Below are positions 1-8,151 of a stretch of DNA of 64,000 nucleotides, piece after piece. Positions within the stretch are counted from its first letter, which is position 1; the number at the start of each line of letters is the position of its first letter. The stretch comes from a virus: IMG/VR virus record IMGVR_UViG_3300025313_000944, positions 23,333 through 87,332 of that record; one strand, given 5' to 3'. The notes beneath the pieces were generated by a model that was given only the letters and a program-made list of their open reading frames with translations, was not told where the DNA came from and searched no databases. Both the position numbers and the translations under genes were made by a program.

Positions 1-1
1 A

Positions 2-496
2 GAATTAGATAAAGTAGTTCAGGCTGCCAGTGATTTTACCAATTATCGGTTGTACATTGACAACCACACCGCCGGTGACGTATATTATCTAACTTCGGCT
101 ATCCGGCAATACGTGCAACAATTTGGCATCAAAGTAATCTTCATAGATTATTTGCAGAGGATACCCACGTTGGGGCAGGACTTAACCCAAGAGACAGGTA
201 AGATTACCACTATCCTTAAAACTTTGGCTACCTCACTTGGTATAACCATAGTCTTGGTTTGTCAGTTAAATAGAGATATAGAGCGCCGCCAAGGTAAACC
301 AATACTTTCAGATTTGCGGCAGAGTGGAAGAATAGAAGAAGATAGTGATGTAGTTCTGTTTATCCACCGCGATCCAGATGGAGACACACCAGAAGATACA
401 GAGGTAATCATTGGTAAAAATCGTAATGGTCCCATTGGTAGCTTTACACTTTATTTTGACCAACAAACTACAAAATTTATAGGTCGTGAGAGATGA
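2..496 (+). CDS. dnaB: Replicative DNA helicase DnaB, C-terminal part (5' truncated by window edge)
   Basis: The reading frame is open from base 2, so the gene starts before the window. What is visible is the C-terminal half of the RecA-like motor of a DnaB-family replicative helicase, which unwinds DNA at the fork. The Walker B-type strand IFIDYLQ is followed by VLVCQLNRDIERR and then SDLRQSGRIEEDSDVVLFIHR, which carry the polar and arginine residues conserved in DnaB. The tail IGKNRNGP is also typical. The Walker A loop would lie upstream, outside the window. It overlaps the next gene by 4 bases (ATGA), so the two are probably translationally coupled in a replication operon. Confidence 0.93.
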   Translation, partial: ELDKVVQAASDFTNYRLYIDNHTAGDVYYLTSAIRQYVQQFGIKVIFIDYLQRIPTLGQDLTQETGKITTILKTLATSLGITIVLVCQLNRDIERRQGKPILSDLRQSGRIEEDSDVVLFIHRDPDGDTPEDTEVIIGKNRNGPIGSFTLYFDQQTTKFIGRER

Positions 497-951
497 CCAA
501 AAAGATACCCAAACCTCAACCTAAGGATAGAGGAGGCAAATCAGCTAAACAGTCAGGTAATTATTTTGAATATATGGCTGAAGATTACTTTGATAAGTCG
601 AATATAGCCTCAGCTACCAGAATTGTAGGTTCTGGTGCCTTTGGTAAGATAAGTAGGGAGCCAAGATTGTTGGGTGATTTGCACATAGATTTCGACATAT
701 TGAACCACCCCATCTTGGCAGAATTAAAATTCGGCTATGGTGGCCCCACTCAAATAACGATCAAGAAGGAATGGATCGAAAAAATAACTCAAGAAGCCGA
801 ATTGACTAATAGATATCCAGCTTTGATATTTAAATTTAAAGGAGCCAGAGGAAAAAATTCTAGAATGATTGCCTTTTCTTGGGAAGTATTTATGTCTATT
901 ATGAAGGATTTAGCTGAGTATATTGCTTTTTTGGAGAAGAAAAATGGATGA
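493..951 (+). CDS. Holliday-junction-resolvase-like PD-(D/E)XK nuclease
   Basis: A 152-residue protein with the layout of Hjc-type or phage-type resolvases. A lysine-rich N-terminus is followed by a helix with a conserved acidic residue (GNYFEYMAEDYF, about residues 22-33), then GDLHID (about 61-66) and the AELKFGYGG core with an ExK pair (about 75-83). These would be the catalytic acidic and lysine residues that bind metal and cleave four-way junctions. The position directly after dnaB fits a role in recombination or debranching. It could instead be a less specific endonuclease of the same fold. The start overlaps the dnaB stop. Confidence 0.72.
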   Translation: MTKKIPKPQPKDRGGKSAKQSGNYFEYMAEDYFDKSNIASATRIVGSGAFGKISREPRLLGDLHIDFDILNHPILAELKFGYGGPTQITIKKEWIEKITQEAELTNRYPALIFKFKGARGKNSRMIAFSWEVFMSIMKDLAEYIAFLEKKNG

Positions 952-1144
952 GATTAAAGATATAGATATGCTTGAACCATACTCCATCGGGCTGGGTTTG
1001 GTAACTCTAACAATACCAACATTTGTAGCTTGGCAATTGGCAGAGGATTTGAAACAGGCTTTATTGGATGAATATGAGATGGTTCCTGGCATACCTACGC
1101 CGAACAATCCACAGCCAGCACCTAAGCTTAAACTTAAGGAGTAA
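944..1144 (+). CDS. Small protein of unknown function, 66 aa
   Basis: The start at 944 is chosen because GGAGAAG lies just upstream and the ATG overlaps the previous stop. The protein is acidic at the N-terminus, has a short hydrophobic stretch (LGLVTLTIPTFVAWQL) and ends in a Pro- and Lys-rich tail. No family is recognised. It sits between the nuclease and a coiled-coil protein in the replication operon. Confidence 0.6.
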   Translation: MDEIKDIDMLEPYSIGLGLVTLTIPTFVAWQLAEDLKQALLDEYEMVPGIPTPNNPQPAPKLKLKE

Positions 1145-1150
1145 TACACA

Positions 1151-1537
1151 ATGGCTTTTATGAACATAGAAAGTGGTCCCGGTTTCGATTATGATGACCT
1201 CTTCACCGCTTGGAAGCAAATGGCTAATCTGGAAGAGATGGTATCTGAACATACTCGGTTGTTAGATGCTGCACGAGCATTATTTAAGCAGCAATGTTTA
1301 GTCACCAGAGAATATTGGCACAATGATAAACAACCCTCTATGGAGTATTTGAAGCAAGTAATACATTACGTAGGTAATACCGAAGCAGATAGGGATTATC
1401 TCGAATTACGCGAGAAAGAATTGCAAAAATTGCAAAAGGCATTAATCGAAGCCAAAGGTCGTCTGGATGCTATGCACGAACAAATAAGGATTTGGCAATC
1501 GGCTGGCGCTAATGCGAGAAAGACATTAATAGAATGA
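1151..1537 (+). CDS. Coiled-coil protein of unknown function, 128 aa
   Basis: Mostly helical. The C-terminal half (about residues 75-120) is rich in Glu, Lys, Leu and Gln with heptad-like spacing, suggesting a coiled coil. The N-terminus is acidic (FDYDDLF). No enzyme motif is visible. It overlaps the next gene by 4 bases, as is usual in this operon. A structural or adaptor role in replication is possible but is a guess. Confidence 0.6.
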   Translation: MAFMNIESGPGFDYDDLFTAWKQMANLEEMVSEHTRLLDAARALFKQQCLVTREYWHNDKQPSMEYLKQVIHYVGNTEADRDYLELREKELQKLQKALIEAKGRLDAMHEQIRIWQSAGANARKTLIE

Positions 1538-1950
1538 GTGCTTTAGTGAGAGCTTTATTACACATCTACGCTGATCTAGAAAACCGTAATGAGGTCGATG
1601 ATTTCCTTTCGTGGAAGATCGACCTAGATCGGGCTTTCAAAATCTTATCTGAATCTAGGACCTTGACAGATATGGAACGCCAAGTGGTCATGATGGTGAG
1701 TACCGGTTGCTCAAACAACCAAGGTTCCAAAGAATTGGGCTTGCCGAGAACTAAGTATCTGGATTTATTGAGATCAGCCAGCATCAAGATGGCCGACTTT
1801 TTGGGCAAGGAATATTCTGATAATATAATCCTGACGAAGATTGAGCACCGACTAGGCAGAACCTTGAGTAATAGGGAGACCAGAAAAGTCTTGCATGCTC
1901 TAACTTCTGCAAATAGTGATTACAAAAAAGATGGCATATTGGGAGAATAA
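1534..1950 (+). CDS. Sigma-factor region-4-like helix-turn-helix protein
   Basis: A 138-residue protein with a central stretch LTDMERQVVMMVSTG followed by a turn, a second helix (NNQGSKELGLPRTKYLDLLR) and SASIKMADFLG. This is the pattern of sigma70 region 4 or LuxR-type HTH domains, which bind promoter DNA. No sigma region 2 is present, so it is unlikely to be a full sigma factor. It may be a phage transcription regulator or a small recruiter of host polymerase, and could recognise one of the repeated promoter-like elements near 31.8-32.1 kb. That link is inference only. Confidence 0.55.
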   Translation: MSALVRALLHIYADLENRNEVDDFLSWKIDLDRAFKILSESRTLTDMERQVVMMVSTGCSNNQGSKELGLPRTKYLDLLRSASIKMADFLGKEYSDNIILTKIEHRLGRTLSNRETRKVLHALTSANSDYKKDGILGE

Positions 1951-1952
1951 TT

Positions 1953-3461
1953 GTGGAACAAAAAGAAATCATCGATTCAATAAAAGCCAAGGTAGGTACC
2001 AGTCTGACATTAGCCGAAATCCCCAAATTGAGGTGTATCCACCGGCATGTAATCGAAGAGCACCCCATGTGTTTTTTAAACGGGGATATTAAATGGCCTA
2101 CAGACAAAGCATTTGAAAAATATAATGATGTGCCTTGGTTTATGTGGCCTGGGCATAAAATCGGTTACTTGGACATAGAAACCAGTGGACTAAACGTCAA
2201 CTTTGGTACCATGCTATCTTGGGCAATAAAAGAAAAAGGCGGTGGTATTCATTATGATGTAATCACCAAGGATGATATTTTTGATAGAAACATTCGTGAT
2301 TTAAAATTGGTAACCAGTTTGCTGGAAGAATTGAAAAAATATAGCATAGTGGTTACATATTATGGCTGTGTGACTCCTGGTCACAAGATTTTAACTAAAG
2401 ACCTACGTTGGGTCAATGTTGAAACTCTTAAGCCAGGAGATGAGTTATTGTCTTTTGAGGACAACCCATCAAAAAGATCAAGACAGTATACCGAAAGTGT
2501 TGTGATGAATAATGTTCCTATTGTAAAGGATGTTTTTGAAATCACGCTTTCTAATGGACAAAAGTTAGTAGCAACAGGAGACCACCCTTGGCTGGTTAAA
2601 AGACAACGTGTCTGGTGTTGGAGAAAAACAAGCGAATTACTGAATAAGGGTCAAGTAACTAAACTGGACAAGATCATAGATGTGTGGGAAGAATCTAATT
2701 CTAGAGAATCTGGATACTTAGCTGGATTCTTTGACTCTGAGGGTGGAGTTTACCAAGTAAATAGAAAAGATAGAGACGGAGAGTATACATTTTCCGTGTG
2801 GGCATCTCAGAATGAAGAAAGTAATGGGAACATAATTGATGAAGTTGTTAGAGCAGCAAGATCAGAAGGTTTTGAATTATTAGTTCATAGTTATGATAAA
2901 GAACACCCAAGGCAGATGTCTATAGGTGTGGGTGGATCGAAGCAAGAAAAATTGAAGTTTCTTGGTAAAATTAGACCACAGAAGTTAAAGAAACTGGACG
3001 TGAATATACTAGGGGAGATTGGTAGAGAAGATTCTATAGAAATAGTATCAATTATCCCATTGGGAAAACAGGTTGTTTGTGGTCTGGAAACGTCTAGTAA
3101 AACTTATATAGTGGATGGATTTGGTAGTCACAATACTAATTTCGACGTTCCCTTCATTCGCGCCAAAGCTTTGCATTATAACCTAGAGGGCTTAGAGTAC
3201 GGTTCCGCTTTCCATCTCGATCTTTACTTCACCATAAAAAGCAAATTTGCACTGAGCAGAAAATCTCTGGCAGTAGCCACAGAATATTTTGGCATACCCG
3301 GAAAGACACCTATAGAATATTCTGTGTGGTATGATGCACAATTTGGAGAGCCAGAAGAATTGGCTATAGTTCTAGAACACAATATTGCAGATGTAGAGAT
3401 AACTGAGAAACTTCACGACAAGATCACTCCCTATAGAAAGTGGCTACGTAAAAGTGTTTAA
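1953..3461 (+). CDS. DnaQ/YprB-like 3'-5' exonuclease interrupted by an intein
   Basis: The 502-residue precursor starts at GTG 1953. With residues 139-394 removed as an intein, the extein is about 246 aa and has the three exonuclease motifs of the RNase H-like DnaQ superfamily. ExoI is YLDIETSGL (about 72-80). ExoII is split by the intein and rejoins as YYG+TNFDVPFIRAK. ExoIII is EHNIADVEIT near the C-terminus. These acidic residues bind two metals for 3'-5' hydrolysis. The arrangement is closest to YprB-type RNase H-like domains. A proofreading or single-strand-degrading role in phage replication is likely. The gene overlaps the next small basic protein by 8 bases. Confidence 0.85.
   Translation: MEQKEIIDSIKAKVGTSLTLAEIPKLRCIHRHVIEEHPMCFLNGDIKWPTDKAFEKYNDVPWFMWPGHKIGYLDIETSGLNVNFGTMLSWAIKEKGGGIHYDVITKDDIFDRNIRDLKLVTSLLEELKKYSIVVTYYGCVTPGHKILTKDLRWVNVETLKPGDELLSFEDNPSKRSRQYTESVVMNNVPIVKDVFEITLSNGQKLVATGDHPWLVKRQRVWCWRKTSELLNKGQVTKLDKIIDVWEESNSRESGYLAGFFDSEGGVYQVNRKDRDGEYTFSVWASQNEESNGNIIDEVVRAARSEGFELLVHSYDKEHPRQMSIGVGGSKQEKLKFLGKIRPQKLKKLDVNILGEIGREDSIEIVSIIPLGKQVVCGLETSSKTYIVDGFGSHNTNFDVPFIRAKALHYNLEGLEYGSAFHLDLYFTIKSKFALSRKSLAVATEYFGIPGKTPIEYSVWYDAQFGEPEELAIVLEHNIADVEITEKLHDKITPYRKWLRKSV
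2367..3134 (+). mobile_element. In-frame intein with LAGLIDADG-type endonuclease motif (256 codons)
   Basis: The element begins with Cys (CVTPGHKIL, block A) and ends SHN, followed by Thr as the +1 extein residue. Block B is present as ATGDHPWL (TxxH). The end GLETSSKTYIVDGF plus GSHN gives blocks F and G, with the His-Asn pair needed for Asn cyclisation. In the middle, YLAGFFDSEGG is a LAGLIDADG motif; a second motif is not clear, so the endonuclease may be small or decaying. The insertion splits ExoII, the active-site motif of the exonuclease. That is the usual logic for inteins, because imperfect removal would inactivate the host protein. Confidence 0.9.
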
Positions 3462-3651
3462 TGTGTGGAAATATGAACGTCGGGAAAGAAAATTAGAATC
3501 TCGTAAGAAGAGAATACCTAAACATAGTAAGGAACTCGGTGAACTATATGCTAATGCGATACTCAAACGAGCCAAGGTGAAGCACCGCAAAAGTCGGGGA
3601 AACTCAGGCTTGACAAAGCAATCACCAGATGCTAATATAGAGGAAGATTGA
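3454..3651 (+). CDS. Small strongly basic protein, 65 aa
   Basis: It starts at GTG 3454, overlapping the exonuclease end. Residues 7-48 are rich in Arg and Lys (YERRERKLESRKKRIPKH, then KRAKVKHRKSRG), which suggests nucleic-acid binding. The C-terminal end is acidic. No family is recognised. Confidence 0.55.
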   Translation: MFNVWKYERRERKLESRKKRIPKHSKELGELYANAILKRAKVKHRKSRGNSGLTKQSPDANIEED

Positions 3652-3667
3652 AAAGGAGAAATAAAGA

Positions 3668-3790
3668 ATGAGTGAACATTTTGTAGCCCACTTTATTATA
3701 GTAGGCAACCAACTTCTCGACGTTGTTGGGGTATTATTGGTTGTTCTGGCTTACGAGGGCCTTAGGTTCTTGGTTAAAAACATATTCTAA
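3668..3790 (+). CDS. Small membrane peptide, 40 aa
   Basis: ATG at 3668 is preceded by AAAGGAGAAA. The 40-residue product has one long hydrophobic segment (VGVLLVVLAYEGLRFLV region), consistent with one membrane helix. Function unknown. It sits between the basic protein and the RNA ligase, and the next gene has its own AAGGAG site 6 bases after this stop. Confidence 0.6.
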   Translation: MSEHFVAHFIIVGNQLLDVVGVLLVVLAYEGLRFLVKNIF

Positions 3791-3803
3791 AAGGAGAAAT
3801 TTA

Positions 3804-4865
3804 ATGAGTTCTTTAGTGGTTGAGGTTTGTGAAGTTAAAAAGGTGGAGACACACCCTAATGCCGATAGGTTAGAATTAGCCATGGTCAAGGGTTGGCAAA
3901 CAATTATCGGCAAAGGAGATCACCAGGTTGGTGATTTAGTTATCTTCGTGCCACCTGATTCTATCTTGCCGGAAAATTTAATTAAGCGATTTAATATTAC
4001 TTATCTTAAGGGTAAGAATGGTAGAGTTGGTGTAGTAAAATTGCGGGGAGTATTCTCTTATGGTTTAATTCTACCCAACGAGGATAGTCACAGGTTGGGA
4101 ACCAACGTAGCCGATATTTACGGCATTATTAAATGGGAACCACCATCGGAAGTACACACAGTTGGTGGTCGCCGCAGCAGGAACCAGAAAGGCAATCCTA
4201 ACTTCTTTAAGTATACTGATATTGAGAATTACCGTAACTTCGAGGATGTCCTGCGGGAAGGTGAGCGAGTTGTGATCACCGAAAAAATTCACGGCACAAA
4301 TCTAAGGCTGGGGTGGGTAGAGAAGCCAATTGGTAACCTCCACAAATTTATTCGTAACCTGTTCAAGTTGGGACCAGTCTATGAATTTATAGTTGGTTCC
4401 CGCAACGTACAATACAATTACTATAGAGATATTACTTATTACGGCATCAATATCTATATACTTATGTCAGTTAGGTTGGGCTTGACTAGGCTGCCCAAAG
4501 GTTATACAGTCTATGGAGAAATCTATGGGCCAAGTATCCAAGATTTAACTTATAGTGCTCAGAAATTAGGTGTGGTTTTCTTCGACGTGATGTGGAAAGG
4601 TAGATACCTAGATTACACCGATGCTCGTATGTTTTTCAGCAGACAAGAATTGCCAACCGTGCCGATGTTATATGCAGGTCCTTGGAGCTACGAGAAAGGC
4701 CAAGAGTTGGTTACTGGCTTATCGAAGATGGACAACAAAACTATAAGAGAAGGCATCGTCATTCGCCCGGTTCACGAACGAGTTGACCCCAAACTTGGCC
4801 GAGTTATTGTCAAGCTAATAAATCCTGATTATCTCGTTCGCAAAGGTGCTTCGGAGAATAAATAA
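3804..4865 (+). CDS. RNA ligase of the DRB0094 (Rnl5-like) family
   Basis: The 353-residue protein starts at ATG 3804, chosen for the AAGGAG site; an upstream in-frame extension would run through the preceding small gene. An N-terminal OB-like domain (about 1-110) precedes a nucleotidyltransferase domain. Motif I is TEKIHGTN with the AMP-accepting Lys at about 161. Motif IIIa is VYGEIYG (Glu about 239). Motif IV is EGIVIRP (about 316-322) and motif V ends near VIVKLIN (Lys about 337). An N-terminal domain ahead of the ligase core is the mark of the Deinococcus DRB0094 group, which seals nicked RNA. In a phage it may repair host-cleaved tRNA or nicked RNA. There is no partner kinase/phosphatase nearby. 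Confidence 0.85.
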   Translation: MSSLVVEVCEVKKVETHPNADRLELAMVKGWQTIIGKGDHQVGDLVIFVPPDSILPENLIKRFNITYLKGKNGRVGVVKLRGVFSYGLILPNEDSHRLGTNVADIYGIIKWEPPSEVHTVGGRRSRNQKGNPNFFKYTDIENYRNFEDVLREGERVVITEKIHGTNLRLGWVEKPIGNLHKFIRNLFKLGPVYEFIVGSRNVQYNYYRDITYYGINIYILMSVRLGLTRLPKGYTVYGEIYGPSIQDLTYSAQKLGVVFFDVMWKGRYLDYTDARMFFSRQELPTVPMLYAGPWSYEKGQELVTGLSKMDNKTIREGIVIRPVHERVDPKLGRVIVKLINPDYLVRKGASENK

Positions 4866-5161
4866 TGAGAAGGTTTGTAATCCGCACAATCAAAAATGGG
4901 CAAGTAAAAATCTTTGGCAAGATATTTGAACCAGACAACAAATTTATGGAGTATGATGGTAGATTGGATGGCCTGCGCTATGCGTTTGGCTTGTATTATA
5001 CACCCATATTGTTGGATGAACAAACTGTTGGCTATGATATATTTTCTGTAAATCTTTGGGGACCAGAAGAAAACTACAAAAACCCAGTTACTCAGACGTG
5101 GGCAATTGATCCACAGATTGTGGAAGGTCATTATCCTTGGTTGATTTGGTGGAGAGTTTGA
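4865..5161 (+). CDS. Unknown protein, 98 aa
   Basis: Starts at TAATG overlap with the RNA ligase stop. Rich in Tyr and Trp with mixed beta/alpha content; the end HYPWLIWWRV is unusually aromatic. No family is recognised. Close coupling to the ligase suggests the same transcript but not necessarily the same pathway. Confidence 0.6.
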   Translation: MRRFVIRTIKNGQVKIFGKIFEPDNKFMEYDGRLDGLRYAFGLYYTPILLDEQTVGYDIFSVNLWGPEENYKNPVTQTWAIDPQIVEGHYPWLIWWRV

Positions 5162-6004
5162 ATGTTCTTTATGCCAGAGATCGAAGCCAGATACACGAGT
5201 GAGCAACTTTTGGCTTTGCCAAATTCTTACCTTAAAAGTAGGAAGAATGGTGAATATAGTTCAGCCTGTATTGTGTGTGGTGGTGAGGATAGGTTTCAAT
5301 TTTGGCCCAGTGTTGGTAATTATTTTTGCCGGCAATGTGGCTTGCGAGGATTTGTGGGTGATGCGCCGGCAATCAAAGATAAAACTTTGGCCAAGATCAT
5401 CAATGATAAGTTGACCAGCATAACTCCCGAAGTTGTAACTTGGCGGCAATACCATTATGACTTATTGATTAATGAATTGGCTTTAAATTATTGGTACAGA
5501 GAGTTGGGACCAGAAGCAGATAGGGCCATCGATCATTTTGGATTAGGATTTTGTGCAGACTATAAAGGTTTAGGTCCTAGTGTAACTATACCTATTAGTT
5601 ATTCTGACAAGGTTTACGTAATCAAACATCGTTTGTTGGCACCGCCCAAGGAGAAATACATAACTGAACCAAGTGGCCGAGGAGCTATGTTGCTCAACTT
5701 AGATGAAGCATTAATCTCGCCGAGAGTTATCATAACTGAGGGGGAAAAGAAAGCCATTAGATTGTGGCTGGAAGGTTATGTAGCAGTGTCACCTACCAAT
5801 GGGGCTGATGGTTTCCAAGATAATTGGGCTATCTTCTTCTTGGGCAAGGAGGTCTATGTTATCTTTGATCCAGATTCTAATGGGCAGAAAAATGCTAAAC
5901 GAGTTGCAGACTTGTTAGGTGGAAAGGTAATTGATTTACCGGATAAAGTAGATACTTGGATTAACAGTGGTGGTAATATTAAGGAAATTCTAGGAGAGTG
6001 GTGA
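5162..6004 (+). CDS. DnaG-like primase with zinc finger and TOPRIM domain
   Basis: A 280-residue protein with a four-cysteine zinc module (Cys 36, 39, 56, 59; CIVCGGEDRFQF then YFCRQCG), as in the CHC2 domain that reads primer start sites. A TOPRIM domain follows: VIITEGEKKAIRL (catalytic Glu about 193), PTNGADGF, and VIFDPDSNG (metal-binding Asp 236 and 238). It would make RNA primers for the DnaB helicase encoded at the left edge. It is short compared with bacterial DnaG, lacks the C-terminal helicase-binding domain, and resembles phage primases or single-domain TOPRIM primases. Confidence 0.82.
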   Translation: MFFMPEIEARYTSEQLLALPNSYLKSRKNGEYSSACIVCGGEDRFQFWPSVGNYFCRQCGLRGFVGDAPAIKDKTLAKIINDKLTSITPEVVTWRQYHYDLLINELALNYWYRELGPEADRAIDHFGLGFCADYKGLGPSVTIPISYSDKVYVIKHRLLAPPKEKYITEPSGRGAMLLNLDEALISPRVIITEGEKKAIRLWLEGYVAVSPTNGADGFQDNWAIFFLGKEVYVIFDPDSNGQKNAKRVADLLGGKVIDLPDKVDTWINSGGNIKEILGEW

Positions 6005-6005
6005 A

Positions 6006-6251
6006 ATGGACACAGGAAATTTTTGGCAATCGAAATATGACAATCTGGTTTCTAGTTTGACGGAGACGCAAAAGGAAGCTTTATCACAATGGTTGGATGG
6101 TACACCTTTGGTCGTTGAAAAATTTCCACACACCCAAGGTTGTAGTGTGGTAATTTATGGTGGAGATGAAGAAATAATTTTTGAATTTGATACAAAAGGA
6201 AATTTTGTAAGCCTTGATGCCTTTGAGGTGGGTAGGTTCGGATGGAAATAA
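6006..6251 (+). CDS. Unknown protein, 81 aa
   Basis: Starts right after the primase stop with GAGTGGTGAA upstream. Helical N-terminal half and a C-terminal half that looks beta-rich (SVVIYGGDEEIIFEFD). No motif is recognised. It overlaps the next gene by 10 bases. Confidence 0.55.
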   Translation: MDTGNFWQSKYDNLVSSLTETQKEALSQWLDGTPLVVEKFPHTQGCSVVIYGGDEEIIFEFDTKGNFVSLDAFEVGRFGWK

Positions 6252-6451
6252 TTCTATATAGTCTATTGGGATTGAGTTATTTGGTAATTTTTTCTCTGTT
6301 GGTGACCTTTGTCAATTTGGTGAAAGGTGAAATCTATTGGTTGAGTTTATTAATAATATTATTCTGGCCCATTACTCTGCCGATTTTATTTCTGGTTTCA
6401 TTGTTTCAGGTATTGTTGAGGAGATATATGGATGGACATCTATTTGGCTAG
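6242..6451 (+). CDS. Two-helix membrane protein, 69 aa
   Basis: Two long hydrophobic segments (about residues 3-27 and 33-60) separated by KGEIYW predict a small inner-membrane protein with two helices and a basic end. No family is recognised. It overlaps the deoxyribosyltransferase-like gene by 20 bases. Confidence 0.6.
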   Translation: MEIILYSLLGLSYLVIFSLLVTFVNLVKGEIYWLSLLIILFWPITLPILFLVSLFQVLLRRYMDGHLFG

Positions 6452-6875
6452 ACCGATAAATGGTTACTCTTATTTGGAAGTTATGGATTGGTATAAAAAG
6501 ACACGAGGAGAGTTGGAATACTTTTATACGATCTTATCACCTATGAGCAACAAAGAAGCCTTGAGAACAGAAACCAAATTCAGAGCACATGGATACGATA
6601 ATAATCCAGTCTCAACCAATCACGCTATCATAGAACGAGATAGGTGGATGGTTTCCAGAGCAGATGTTGTCTTTATGGATTTGAGTAACACGGCTGAAGT
6701 ATCTATCGGATGTATGATGGAACTGGCTTGGGCGCACCAGCTTGGTAAACACACCATTGTAGTTATGTCTGAAGATAATATACATCAACATGCTTTCGTT
6801 TTAGAGGCGGCTGATATTGTATTTACAACTTATGAAGATGCTATCTGGTATTTACAAGAGTTAATAGGAGGTTAA
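6432..6875 (+). CDS. Nucleoside 2-deoxyribosyltransferase-like protein
   Basis: A 147-residue Rossmann-like protein. The N-terminal YLARPINGY is the substrate-loop pattern of this family. RDRWMVSRADVVFMDLS follows in the middle, then EVSIGCMMELAWA with a Glu in the usual catalytic position. Family members exchange or hydrolyse bases on deoxyribonucleosides. Phage relatives are tied to nucleotide salvage or modified-base supply. Neighbours MazG, a DUF1599-like protein and the reductase support a dNTP-pool role. The exact substrate cannot be told from sequence. Confidence 0.75.
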   Translation: MDIYLARPINGYSYLEVMDWYKKTRGELEYFYTILSPMSNKEALRTETKFRAHGYDNNPVSTNHAIIERDRWMVSRADVVFMDLSNTAEVSIGCMMELAWAHQLGKHTIVVMSEDNIHQHAFVLEAADIVFTTYEDAIWYLQELIGG

Positions 6876-6876
6876 A

Positions 6877-7080
6877 ATGTGGGAATATTTAGCACCAGAA
6901 TATCCAGCAATTGTAGATGTGGAAAATGAACCGAGTATTCGTGAATGTTTATCTAGCTTTGAAAGAGATAGAGTTACAAATTTGTTAGACGAAATTCGTT
7001 CATTTATTATGAATAGTAAACCACTTCATGCATTATTTGCTTTAGATGAATTAATGAAAATTCTGAAGTTGGAGGATTAA
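6877..7080 (+). CDS. Small protein sharing ends with the next gene, 67 aa
   Basis: Begins MWEYLAPE and ends with RVTNLLDEIRSFIMN and LFALDELMKIL. The downstream protein begins MWEDLATG and ends with KVVNLLNEVRSCL and KFALDELEQIF. This looks like a tandem relative that lacks the central DUF1599-like domain. Function unknown. An AGGAGG site precedes the ATG. Confidence 0.6.
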   Translation: MWEYLAPEYPAIVDVENEPSIRECLSSFERDRVTNLLDEIRSFIMNSKPLHALFALDELMKILKLED

Positions 7081-7081
7081 G

Positions 7082-7561
7082 ATGTGGGAAGATTTGGCAA
7101 CTGGGGAAAGTGGCAATTTAGAATTAGAGCAAGCTTGGTTACGCAAAGCCAAAGAGGTGTTTGATCTCTTCTGTCAGAAACAGATCGGATATGGCCCCTT
7201 CAACATAGCTCAAACCAGAGAAACCGGTGTAACCATTCGATTGAATGACAAAATGAAACGGTTGCTCACGTTACATCTTGGTGACAGAGAAAGTCCATTG
7301 GAGGATGAAAGTCTGCGTGATACGGTTTTAGACATAGCTGATTATGGAATTATTTGGTTGTTGTGCCACGATGGTGATTGGCCGGAATATGAAGAGTTAG
7401 ATTTGTCCGGTTTCGGAGAAAACAAAGTTGTTAATTTATTGAATGAAGTACGTTCATGTCTTAGAGATCATGATTGTTCCCAACATGATCACGAATTGAG
7501 ATATGCAAAGTTTGCTTTAGATGAATTAGAACAAATCTTCGGAGAGAATGAAAATGGATGA
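7082..7561 (+). CDS. DUF1599-like (nucleotide-modification-associated) protein
   Basis: The first ~110 residues match the DUF1599 pattern: FCQKQIGYGPFNIAQTRETG, then RLNDKMKRLLTL, then ESLRDTVLDIADYGII. This helical family has been proposed to act in nucleotide or DNA modification and often neighbours such genes in phages. The last ~45 residues are a separate helical segment also present in the preceding small gene. The Asp and Glu residues could coordinate a metal as in all-alpha NTP pyrophosphatases. Assignment is from the motif pattern only. Confidence 0.65.
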   Translation: MWEDLATGESGNLELEQAWLRKAKEVFDLFCQKQIGYGPFNIAQTRETGVTIRLNDKMKRLLTLHLGDRESPLEDESLRDTVLDIADYGIIWLLCHDGDWPEYEELDLSGFGENKVVNLLNEVRSCLRDHDCSQHDHELRYAKFALDELEQIFGENENG

Positions 7562-7937
7562 GATACAAAAGGGAGTTTTAACTTTCCATAAAGAAACAGG
7601 TTTGTATTATGCCGATAAACCAACTATGTTACCTGAACGAGAAATGAATATCTCTATTCGTTTAATCGAGGAAGAGTTCGATGAGTACGTAGAAGCTTAT
7701 GAAAAAGACGATATAATTGGTATGGCTGATGCCTTAGGTGATCTACTGTATGTGGTGTATGGAGCCGCCGTCAGGTTGGGAGTGGATATGTCGAACATCA
7801 TGGAAGAAATCCAACGCAGTAATATGACCAAGACTGGCGGACATTTAGATGAGCGGGGAAAATTTATAAAACCGGAAACCTATTCTCCGCCAAGAATTCG
7901 GCAGGTGCTTGAATGGCAGGGGTGGGTAGAGAAATGA
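7554..7937 (+). CDS. MazG-like nucleotide pyrophosphohydrolase
   Basis: The ATG at 7554 is preferred over 7548 because it lies a normal distance from GGAGAG. The ~127-residue product has the all-alpha NTP pyrophosphatase signature: RLIEEEFDEYVEAYE with ExxE, then GMADALGDLLYVVYG with the ExxD-equivalent acidic pair, then NIMEEIQRSNM. These bind Mg and hydrolyse NTP or dNTP to the monophosphate. In phages MazG adjusts nucleotide or alarmone pools. It overlaps the preceding and following genes. Confidence 0.83.
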   Translation: MDEIQKGVLTFHKETGLYYADKPTMLPEREMNISIRLIEEEFDEYVEAYEKDDIIGMADALGDLLYVVYGAAVRLGVDMSNIMEEIQRSNMTKTGGHLDERGKFIKPETYSPPRIRQVLEWQGWVEK

Positions 7938-8134
7938 GAAAATTTATCTTGGGATTGTTAATGGTATTATTCTTAACTTCGGGAGTGAATGTGTCGCAAG
8001 GCTGTCAAGCTTATAAACAAGTGCGTGTATGCAGAGGCAACATCTGCGAATATAGGTGGGAATGTGTTAGGTACGCAAATAGGTACACCCCACCGTTGCG
8101 TCAACCCAGACCTAATAGAATACCCAGACGATAA
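7934..8134 (+). CDS. Small secreted cysteine-containing protein, 66 aa
   Basis: ATG 7934 overlaps the MazG stop (ATGA). An N-terminal signal sequence (MRKFILGLLMVLFLTSG) is followed by a short Cys-containing mature part and a Pro/Arg-rich tail. The Cys after SQG does not sit in a good lipobox, so simple secretion is more likely than lipidation. Function unknown. Confidence 0.6.
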   Translation: MRKFILGLLMVLFLTSGVNVSQGCQAYKQVRVCRGNICEYRWECVRYANRYTPPLRQPRPNRIPRR

Positions 8135-8151
8135 GTTGAAGGAAGATAATC

